Assembly (NCBI GenBank): GCA_034520625.1
Contig: JAXHNI010000004.1
Span: forward strand, 310,001-374,000
DNA: 64,000 nucleotides
Reading direction: 5' to 3'
Source of the DNA: JAANXG01 sp034520625
GTDB taxonomy: Bacteria; Pseudomonadota; Gammaproteobacteria; Arenicellales; JAANXG01
The notes under the pieces are model-generated. The model saw only the letters and a program-made list of their open reading frames with translations, made no database searches and was not told the origin of the DNA. Both the position numbers and the translations under genes were made by a program. Positions 57,534 to 64,000 of this stretch are shown here, in pieces. Each line of letters opens with the position of its first letter. Position 1 is the stretch's first letter.

Positions 57534-58853
57534 ATGATTCTTAAGAGAATGTTCGGCACCCTGGCGGCCGCCCTGGTGGCGGCGCCCCTGATGGTGTCAT
57601 CGGTAAGTGCCTACGAGTTGGTGATGCCCTCGCTGGACTACCGTACCGGACCGTATGCGCCTAATGGGATCCCCTGGGCCAATGGGTACACGGACTACCT
57701 CACGATGCTGAATGAGAGGGACGGTGGTATCAATGGAGTTCCAATCAAGAATGTACCCTGTGAGACCGCCTACAACACCAAGCAGGGCGTGGAGTGTTAC
57801 GAAAATGTTAAGGATACCGAGCCGTCCAGGGCGCTCATGGTCGAGCCGCGTTCAACGGGTATCACCTACCAGCTCATCCCCAAAGCCTCGGAGGATGAGA
57901 TACCCATTCATTCAATGGGTTACGGACGCACTTCCGCCGCGAATGGCGAGGTGTTCGAGTGGATCTTCAACTTTCCTGTTACCTACTGGGATGGAGCTGC
58001 CGGAATCCTCAAGTACATTGGTGATCAGGAGGGAGGCCTCGACAACCTAAGCGGTAAGAAGATCGCGCTCGTCCACCATAACTCGGCTTACGGCAAAGAG
58101 CCGATCCCGACTCTTGAGGCTGCCGCCGAAAAGTTCGATTACGAGCTGTTGCTGTTGGCCGTCGATCCCCCGGGCCAGGAACAGGGAGCGACCTGGCTGC
58201 AGGTGCGTCGCGAGCAGCCCGACTGGGTGATAATGTATGGTTGGGGCGTGATGAACCAAGTCGCCATCCAGGAAGCCGTGTCAATCCGGTATCCCATGGA
58301 TCATTTCATAGGCATCTGGTGGTCTGGTTCGGAGAATGACGTGTTGCCCGCCGGAATGGCGGCCGACGGTTACCTCTCCGCCGCTTTTCACGCCGCTGGT
58401 GATGATTTTCCGCTTCATGATGACATCAAGAAATATGTTTACGACAAGGGGCTTTCCCAAGGAGAGCGGGACCGCATTGGCGAGGTGCTGTATAATCGTG
58501 GCTTGATTAATGCGGTGTATAGTACCGAGGCTATTCGTACCGCAATGGAGATTCACGGCACGAATGAAGTGACGCCCGCCATGGTGCGAGATGGCTTCGA
58601 GAGCCTGAAGATTACGGAAGAGCGCTTCAAGGAGCTTGGCCTGCCCGGCTTTACATACCCGATTGAGATCACCTGTGCCAACCATGCCGGTCCGCGCAAG
58701 GTGGGCATCCAGCAGTGGGATGCGGAAGCCAAGGAATGGACTCTGATCACGGATTTCTACGATACGATGAACGACATCGTGGATCCGTTGATCGAGAAGG
58801 ATTCCATGGAATACGCGGAAGAGAACGGCATCACTCCGCGCGACTGCTCGTAG
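57534..58853 (+). CDS. livK: Branched-chain-type ABC substrate-binding protein
   Basis: 439-residue periplasmic receptor of the type 1 binding-protein fold. Signal peptide about residues 1-23 (PLMVSSVSAYE). The mature start YELVMPSLDYRTGPYAPNGI and the segment TAYNTKQGVECYENVKD are those of the receptor subgroup found beside acyl-CoA ligases, longer than classic LivJ/LivK. Ligand possibly an aromatic or fatty carboxylate; not decidable here. A strong GAGGAGG (57521-57527) precedes the ATG and the gene uses visibly more A/T-ending codons than its neighbours, fitting high expression. Confidence 0.9.
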   Translation: MILKRMFGTLAAALVAAPLMVSSVSAYELVMPSLDYRTGPYAPNGIPWANGYTDYLTMLNERDGGINGVPIKNVPCETAYNTKQGVECYENVKDTEPSRALMVEPRSTGITYQLIPKASEDEIPIHSMGYGRTSAANGEVFEWIFNFPVTYWDGAAGILKYIGDQEGGLDNLSGKKIALVHHNSAYGKEPIPTLEAAAEKFDYELLLLAVDPPGQEQGATWLQVRREQPDWVIMYGWGVMNQVAIQEAVSIRYPMDHFIGIWWSGSENDVLPAGMAADGYLSAAFHAAGDDFPLHDDIKKYVYDKGLSQGERDRIGEVLYNRGLINAVYSTEAIRTAMEIHGTNEVTPAMVRDGFESLKITEERFKELGLPGFTYPIEITCANHAGPRKVGIQQWDAEAKEWTLITDFYDTMNDIVDPLIEKDSMEYAEENGITPRDCS

Positions 58854-58883
58854 CATTACACAACTTGTTGCAAGAACCGAGAT

Positions 58884-59750
58884 ATGCCGAACGACACGAG
58901 AACCGGGGTTGAGACGTCGGCGGAGAAAAGCAGTGCTGGAAACGGCCGGGATCTTCTTCTCAGCGTCAACAATATCGAGGTCATCTACGACCATATCATC
59001 CTGGTTCTCAAGGGCGTATCGCTGGGGGTGACCGAGGGGGGCATCGTTGCCCTCCTCGGCGCCAACGGCGCCGGCAAGTCCACGACCCTGAAAGCGATTT
59101 CCAACCTCCTCGGTGCCGAGCGCGGCGAGGTAACCAAGGGATCCATCTTTTTCCGGGGCGAGCCAGTGGCGAAGCTGTCTCCCAATGGGCTGGTGCAGAG
59201 AGGCGTGGTGCAGGTCATGGAGGGCAGGCGCTGTTTCGAGCACCTTACGGTAGAGGAGAACCTGCTGACCGGCGCTTACACCAGGTCCGATGGCCGGGAG
59301 GCCATCAACTCGGACCTGGAGATGGTGTACGGCTATTTCCCGCGCCTCAGGGAGCGCCGTCGGTCCCAGGCGGGTTATACCTCCGGAGGTGAGCAGCAGA
59401 TGCTGGCCATCGGGCGTGCCCTGATGGCCAAGCCCTCGGTGATCCTGCTCGATGAGCCGTCCATGGGGCTGGCTCCGCAGCTGGTGGAAGAAATTTTCGA
59501 GATCGTCAAGGCTCTCAACGAAAAGGAGGGTGTAACCTTTCTGTTGGCCGAACAGAATACCAATATTGCGTTGAGATACTCGAAGTACGGGTACATTCTG
59601 GAAAACGGCCGGGTCGTCATGGATGGTGAAGCCGCTTCCCTGCGGGAGAACGAGGACGTGAAGGAGTTTTATCTCGGTGTGAGCGGCGAGCAGCGGCGAA
59701 GCTTCAAGAATATCAAGCATTACCGGCGCCGGAAGCGCTGGTTGTCCTGA
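58884..59750 (+). CDS. livF: Branched-chain-type ABC transporter ATPase (LivF)
   Basis: 288-residue ATPase with an extended N terminus of about 28 polar residues. Walker A LLGANGAGKSTTLKAISNLL, MEGRRCFEHLTVEENLLTGA (the LivF hallmark), YTSGGEQQMLAIGRALM, Walker B VILLDEPSMGLAP and LLAEQNTNIALRYS are all present. It completes the five-part importer. The basic C-terminal tail (YRRRKRWLS) is unusual for LivF but common in this ligase-linked subgroup. Confidence 0.92.
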   Translation: MPNDTRTGVETSAEKSSAGNGRDLLLSVNNIEVIYDHIILVLKGVSLGVTEGGIVALLGANGAGKSTTLKAISNLLGAERGEVTKGSIFFRGEPVAKLSPNGLVQRGVVQVMEGRRCFEHLTVEENLLTGAYTRSDGREAINSDLEMVYGYFPRLRERRRSQAGYTSGGEQQMLAIGRALMAKPSVILLDEPSMGLAPQLVEEIFEIVKALNEKEGVTFLLAEQNTNIALRYSKYGYILENGRVVMDGEAASLRENEDVKEFYLGVSGEQRRSFKNIKHYRRRKRWLS

Positions 59751-59889
59751 TCCGGTCGCTGTGAGCGGGTTTTCCGCGTCGGGCTTCGTTCCCGGCCGAA
59801 TACCGTAGTCGGACGCAACGCTCGACCCACAAGACCAGCTCACGGTTGCGACCGGTTTTATGCACCTTCGAGGTCAGGTGGCGTCAATC

Positions 59890-61131
59890 ATGTCCGATTC
59901 ATCCTATTTCGACCAACTTGAAACCCGGGACCCCGCGGAGCGCGAGCGCGACCAGTATCAGCGCCTGCCCGGGCAGATCGAGTACGCGAAGGCCAATGCG
60001 CCCGCGTACGCCGAAATACTGAAGGGCGTCGACCCCGGCGCTGTGAACAGTGCCGCCGAGCTCGCGCGGCTGCCCGTGATTCGTAAATCCGAGCTCCTGG
60101 AAAAGCAGCGCGCGGATCGTCCGTTCGGCGGGTTTGCGGCCCGGGGAGTTCCGGAGCTGGCGCGCGTGTTCGCGTCGCCCGGTCCCATATACGAGCCGGA
60201 ACCCGCCGGGGAGAACTACTGGCGCATGGCCCGCGCGATGTTCGCCGCGGGAATCCGACGGGGCATGCTGGTTCACAACACCTTCGCCTACCATTTCACC
60301 CCGGCCGGCGCCATGGTGGAAACCAGCGCACACGCTATGGGCTGCGCCGTCTTTCCGGCGGGCACCGGCCAGACAGAGCTTCAGGTGCAGGCCATCGCGG
60401 ACCTGAAACCCGCGGCCTACGCGGGCACGCCGTCTTTTCTCAAGATCATCCTGGAGAAGGCGGCGGAGACCGGAGCGGATTGCTCCTCACTCGCCCTCGG
60501 TCTGGTTTCCGGAGAAGCACTTCCGCCGTCCCTGCGTTCGGCGTTGGGAGATTTCGGTGTTGATGTCCTGCAGTGCTATGCGTCCGCCGACCTCGGTCTC
60601 ATTGCCTACGAGAGCGGGGCCCGGGAAGGCTTGATCGTGGACGAAGACCTGATCGTGGAGATCGTCAAGCCGGGCACCGGCGAACCGGCGGCGGAAGGGG
60701 AGGTCGGCGAAGTGGTGGTGACGAACTTCAATCGGACCTACCCGCTCGTGAGATTCGGAACCGGCGACCTGTCGGCCGTGCTTGCGGGAACGAGTCCGTG
60801 CGGGCGTACCAACATGCGCATCAAGGGCTGGATGGGCCGCGCGGACCAGACCACGAAGGTGAAGGGTATGTTCGTGCACCCGTCCCAGGTGAACGAGGTC
60901 GTCAAGCGCTATCCCGATGTAGTGCGTGCCCGGCTTGTGGTGGACAGCCGGGACGGTCAGGATGTCATGACCCTGCGCTGCGAGACCGGGAGCGATGGCG
61001 TGGATCTGTGCGATGCCATCGTGCAGACCCTCCGGGAAGTGTGCAAGCTCCGGGGAGAGGTGGAGCTGGTGAAACCGGGGGCCCTGCCCAACGACGGCAA
61101 GGTCATCGATGATGTAAGGACCTATGAATAG
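59890..61131 (+). CDS. PaaK-like adenylate-forming protein with altered P-loop
   Basis: 413-residue member of the phenylacetate-CoA ligase group, shorter than PaaK (about 430-440). The usual ATP loop (SSGTTG-x-P) is replaced by RVFASPGPIYEPEP (about residues 92-105). Other parts are kept: YAGTPSFLKIIL, LGLVSGEALPPSLR, LQCYASADLGLIAYES, RFGTGDLSAVL and GRADQTTKVKGMFVHPSQVN, with a lysine near the end. Ligase activity is therefore uncertain; it may bind acyl-CoA or act with the operon synthetase. The ATG at 59890 gives the natural start. It ends 2 nt before the convergent UPF0104 gene. Confidence 0.82.
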   Translation: MSDSSYFDQLETRDPAERERDQYQRLPGQIEYAKANAPAYAEILKGVDPGAVNSAAELARLPVIRKSELLEKQRADRPFGGFAARGVPELARVFASPGPIYEPEPAGENYWRMARAMFAAGIRRGMLVHNTFAYHFTPAGAMVETSAHAMGCAVFPAGTGQTELQVQAIADLKPAAYAGTPSFLKIILEKAAETGADCSSLALGLVSGEALPPSLRSALGDFGVDVLQCYASADLGLIAYESGAREGLIVDEDLIVEIVKPGTGEPAAEGEVGEVVVTNFNRTYPLVRFGTGDLSAVLAGTSPCGRTNMRIKGWMGRADQTTKVKGMFVHPSQVNEVVKRYPDVVRARLVVDSRDGQDVMTLRCETGSDGVDLCDAIVQTLREVCKLRGEVELVKPGALPNDGKVIDDVRTYE

Positions 61132-61133
61132 CC

Positions 61134-62117
61134 TCAGTCGCCGGACCTGCTGAAATCGAGCCGGGTCGCGCGATCGTAAAACTGCCGGTGTCCCTTCATA
61201 CGCAGGAAAAACCACAGTCCCGGCAGGCCCGAAAGCACAATCACCGGTATGAAAAGCAGTGATACGGCCGCCGCGTGCTCCGGGGACATGCCGGCAGAGG
61301 TAAACAGCGTAATGGCCGCCGCCTCGCGGACGCCCAGTCCTCCCACGGTCACCGGAATGGACGCCGCCACCAGCACCACCGGCACGATGAACAGGTACTG
61401 TGAGGGATCCAGCGGTGCGTCCACGCCCGCGCCCAGAATCAGAAAAATGATGATCTGCATACCCTGAAGCACCAGGCTTACCAGGGCCAGTATCCCCAGG
61501 AGGCCCGGCCGGCGCAGGTAGGTGTGAACGGCTTCGGTGATGCCGAGCAGCGCGGAAACCGCTCGAAACCGGTCCCATCGCTGAAGGAACCTGTGTAACG
61601 CGTAGTAGGTTCCAGGAACGGAGACGATGAGCATACCGGCGGTGCCGGCGGCGAGCAGCCAGAACAGGACGGCACGGAGCCCCTGGAAAAACAGGGACTG
61701 GTCGCCGAACTGGAACACCATTAGCGTTGCCAGGGCGATCATGCAAAGCAATCCGACGGCGCGCTCCGTGATGATGGGTGATACGGCGGGCGCGGCCCCG
61801 TATCCCTGCCGGTAAACATGGTACATCCGGAACAGGTCGCCGCCCGTACTGGAAGGCAGTAAATTGTTGAAGAACGCGCCGATAAACGTCGGCTTCAGCA
61901 GGTCCGTGTACGTATGGCCGAGCGAGTGGACCCTTAGCAACAGCCACCAGCGGAGATTCGACAGCGCCCACACGATCATGTGTATCACCACCGCGACCGG
62001 CAGCATCCACCAATCGAGCTGGACAGCCCGATCGATCACCTGGCTCCATTCCAGTTTGGTTGCCAGGAACACCAGTAATCCGATGCTGATGACAACCTTC
62101 AATATGTTCTTGATCAT
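61134..62117 (-). CDS. UPF0104/LPG-synthase-TM-type membrane protein
   Basis: 327-residue inner-membrane protein with about eight transmembrane helices. It shows the family pattern LLKPTFIGAFFNNLLPSSTGGDLFRMYHV and ERAVGLLCMIALATL, then IPVTVGGLGVREAAAITLFT. This is the flippase-like region of lysylphosphatidylglycerol synthetases without the synthetase domain. Such proteins occur with lipid or glycan assembly genes; the role here is unknown. The ATG at 62117 is chosen since upstream frame residues are arginine-rich and not membrane-like. Confidence 0.88.
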   Translation of the reverse strand: MIKNILKVVISIGLLVFLATKLEWSQVIDRAVQLDWWMLPVAVVIHMIVWALSNLRWWLLLRVHSLGHTYTDLLKPTFIGAFFNNLLPSSTGGDLFRMYHVYRQGYGAAPAVSPIITERAVGLLCMIALATLMVFQFGDQSLFFQGLRAVLFWLLAAGTAGMLIVSVPGTYYALHRFLQRWDRFRAVSALLGITEAVHTYLRRPGLLGILALVSLVLQGMQIIIFLILGAGVDAPLDPSQYLFIVPVVLVAASIPVTVGGLGVREAAAITLFTSAGMSPEHAAAVSLLFIPVIVLSGLPGLWFFLRMKGHRQFYDRATRLDFSRSGD

Positions 62118-62470
62118 TGAATGGGTTTCCCCGTTTCCAGAACTTGATTCCGGGCCGGAAGCGCTCGCCCGGCGCGACAGGCCCGCGGCCGGTTGCGCGC
62201 CACGGTTCCGGGACAACCGGGACGAACCCGGCCGGCCGCCGCGGCACCGCCGTGTACGGTCGTGCTCGGTCCGGTCAGTGCGGTCCCATATTCGGGTCGG
62301 TCGGCGGTCGTATTTTCCGCCGCATCCCGGGCCTGAATGCAGCGGTTGCCGGGACAAGTGACCACTGTAGCAAATGTATCAGCGAGCAGGTCCGGTGTCC
62401 TGCAATGTGCGCGTTCCATGCGCTGGGCGCTATACTCGCGGGCTGCAAATACCAGATCAGGCGACTTAAC
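62118..62470. other. Divergent spacer between the UPF0104 gene and argC
   Basis: 353 bp of very GC-rich sequence without a supported gene. A TATACT at 62431-62436, 35 bp before the argC start, is the best promoter candidate, without a clear -35 box. No repeat of the families seen elsewhere was found here. Confidence 0.5.
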
Positions 62471-63499
62471 GTGAAACTGAAAGCCGGAATCATCGGCGGA
62501 ACCGGATACACCGGATCGGAACTGCTCAGGGTGCTGCTGCGGCATCCGCAGGTTGAAGTGTCCGCCATTACATCGCGGGCCGAGGCGGGGAAACCCGTGG
62601 CGGCGTTGTTCCCCAACCTGCGCGGTGCGACGGAACTTTGTTTCGACAACCCGGCGTCCTCGGATCTCTCGGCCTGTCAGGTGGTTTTCTCCGCCACCCC
62701 CAACGGTGTCGCCATGACCCAGGCCGAAGCATTGCTGGATGCCGGGGTGCGAGTTATCGACCTGGCAGCGGATTTTCGTATCCGCGACCGGGAAATCTGG
62801 GAGAAATGGTACGGGATGACCCACGCCAGCCCGGACCTTCTGGAGGAAGCGGTATATGGGTTGCCGGAGCTGAACCGCGAGCGTATACGAAAAGCCCGGC
62901 TGGTGGCGAACCCGGGCTGCTATCCTACGGCGGTGATACTGGCCGCGTTGCCGATGATCGAAAGCCAGGCGGTGGAACTGGACGATATCGTTGCTGATGC
63001 CAAGTCCGGCGTCAGCGGGGCCGGCCGTGGCGCCAAGGTGGCCACGCTTTTCAGCGAGGCGGCGGAGAGTTTCAAGGCTTACGGCGCGTCGGGGCACCGC
63101 CACGAGCCCGAGATCCTGCACGCTCTAGCGGCGGTCGCCGGTCGGGAGCCCGGCTTGACGTTCGTGCCTCATCTGGTCCCGATGATCCGGGGACTCCATG
63201 CCACGATGTATTTCAAGGTCCGGGACAGGGATCTGGATTACAATGCACTGTTCGTGGACCGCTATGCTGACGAGCCGTTTGTGGACGTCATGGACCGCGG
63301 CGGACACCCGGAAACCCGGTCGGTCAAAGGTGCGAATACCTGTCGGATTGCGGTCCATCCCCGCGGCGGCAGGGTTGTCGTGCTCTCCGTGATCGACAAC
63401 CTGGTCAAGGGCGCGGCGGGCCAGGCGGTGCAGAACATGAACCTGATGTTCGACCTGGAAGAGGACGCCGGCCTGCACCAGCTTGCCCTGACCCCCTGA
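62471..63499 (+). CDS. argC: N-acetyl-gamma-glutamyl-phosphate reductase
   Basis: 342-residue arginine-biosynthesis enzyme that reduces N-acetylglutamyl phosphate to the semialdehyde. The NADP-binding start KAGIIGGTGYTGSELLRVLL, the FSATPNGVAM segment, the catalytic cysteine in VANPGCYPTAVIL and the later histidine-containing region EPEILHAL, FVPHLVPMIRGLHATMY are visible. The GTG at 62471 gives the normal length; the ORF opens earlier at 62117 in unconserved sequence. No other arg genes are in view. Confidence 0.94.
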   Translation: MKLKAGIIGGTGYTGSELLRVLLRHPQVEVSAITSRAEAGKPVAALFPNLRGATELCFDNPASSDLSACQVVFSATPNGVAMTQAEALLDAGVRVIDLAADFRIRDREIWEKWYGMTHASPDLLEEAVYGLPELNRERIRKARLVANPGCYPTAVILAALPMIESQAVELDDIVADAKSGVSGAGRGAKVATLFSEAAESFKAYGASGHRHEPEILHALAAVAGREPGLTFVPHLVPMIRGLHATMYFKVRDRDLDYNALFVDRYADEPFVDVMDRGGHPETRSVKGANTCRIAVHPRGGRVVVLSVIDNLVKGAAGQAVQNMNLMFDLEEDAGLHQLALTP

Positions 63500-63505
63500 C
63501 AGGCA

Positions 63506-64000
63506 ATGCTGCGCAAATCCACGGATTCCCTGGTCATCAAGCCCCGTTTGTCCGCGCCGGCCAGGCTGGCGGTCGTCGTGGCGGCGATCGTGATCGTGGC
63601 GGGTGCGTCGCTGACGGGGTATTACAGCGGCCGCGCGGTTCTGCATCAGCGGTTGGATTCGAGCACACAGGAAATCGAGTCACTTGAAGAACAACTGCGC
63701 GAAACCCGCGCCCGGCATCGGGAAGAAGCGGCCCGGTGGGAGGCCGCCCGCGAACGAATGTCCGCAGAGTTCCAGGCCGCCCGCGAACAGTTCGAATCGG
63801 AAACGGGGACCTCCCGTGAGCAGTTGCGGGCGGAGCTGGAAACCGCCCGCGACGAGCTTGAGGACACTCGCCGGCGGCTGGAAAACACGCAGAGCAGCCT
63901 CACGAACGTCACGCGCCAGCTTCAGATAGACCAGGCGGCCTACAAGGAGCTGCGCAAGGAGCTGGAAGACTCGAATCGCCAGATCACCGAGCTCGCCAGC
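63506..64000 (+). CDS. Coiled-coil membrane protein (DUF6776-like), truncated by window end
   Basis: First 165 codons of a gene that continues past the window. ATG at 63506, 6 nt after argC. A short cytosolic leader precedes one transmembrane helix (about residues 21-43, AVVVAAIVIVAGASLTGYY), then a long heptad-type coiled coil rich in E, R, Q and A (SLEEQLRETRARHREEAARW onward). In related gammaproteobacteria a protein of this build follows argC and precedes bactofilin and erpA genes; that continuation is expected but outside the data. Confidence 0.8.
   Translation, partial: MLRKSTDSLVIKPRLSAPARLAVVVAAIVIVAGASLTGYYSGRAVLHQRLDSSTQEIESLEEQLRETRARHREEAARWEAARERMSAEFQAAREQFESETGTSREQLRAELETARDELEDTRRRLENTQSSLTNVTRQLQIDQAAYKELRKELEDSNRQITELAS

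Noticed and set aside
60487..62247. 586-codon minus-strand frame across the PaaK-like and UPF0104 genes
   Set aside because: It is out of frame with the UPF0104 gene and antisense to the PaaK-like gene, with no membrane or enzyme motifs.

Overview
This 64 kb window is chromosomal DNA from a high-GC gammaproteobacterium. The lineage call rests on ttcA, tcdA, uup, rarD, ycgN, fbaB, mazG and an LpxL-type acyltransferase, all typical of gammaproteobacterial housekeeping DNA. Two TRAP transporters, many CoA-dependent catabolic genes and several ligand-responsive GntR regulators suggest a free-living, probably marine or saline heterotroph. No rRNA, tRNA, CRISPR array, prophage or complete insertion sequence was seen. 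The right end stops inside a gene after argC.

Layout. 0-11 kb: GST, DUF1330 and MaoC proteins, ttcA with a cystathionine synthase/lyase, an LpxL-like acyltransferase facing a fatty-acyl-AMP ligase with its own carrier domain, gamma-carbonic anhydrase, a secreted protein with a JAMM-like domain, and an M28 peptidase. 11-16.4 kb: a minus-strand operon (GntR regulator, hcmB, CoA ligase, meaH, hcmA) encoding a B12-dependent acyl-CoA mutase with the active-site signature of 2-hydroxyisobutyryl-CoA mutase. 16.8-23.6 kb: a divergent plus-strand operon with a PanB-like enzyme lacking two metal ligands, a TRAP transporter, a CoA ligase and a MaoC hydratase. 23.8-26.7 kb: a second GntR regulator, a PhyH dioxygenase and a beta-keto acid cleavage enzyme. 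These three blocks form a catabolic island with two clear palindromic operators.

27-43 kb: OsmC remnant, ycgN, hydrolase, metY, a TAXI-type TRAP system with UspA, a frameshifted GFA gene, DUF2237-fbaB, rarD, uup, and Yip1 and DUF3047 membrane or envelope proteins. 43-50 kb: mazG, a zinc-ribbon protein, a 3-hydroxyisobutyrate-dehydrogenase-like enzyme, a radical SAM protein, tcdA, tatD and an ABC ATPase. This stretch holds four of the five copies of a structured repeat. 50.7-61.1 kb: ggt, then an operon of acyl-CoA ligase, complete branched-chain-type ABC importer (GHMKF) and a PaaK-like protein lacking the usual P-loop. 61-64 kb: a UPF0104 membrane protein, argC and the start of a coiled-coil membrane protein.

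The two strongest leads are these. (1) A five-copy dispersed element of about 110 bp has a 51-52 nt head that is nearly constant, while its 28-30 bp arms differ from copy to copy yet stay self-complementary; three copies sit inside still larger palindromes. (2) The regulator-centred mutase/PanB-like/TRAP island looks like an uncharacterised route for a branched hydroxy or oxo acid.
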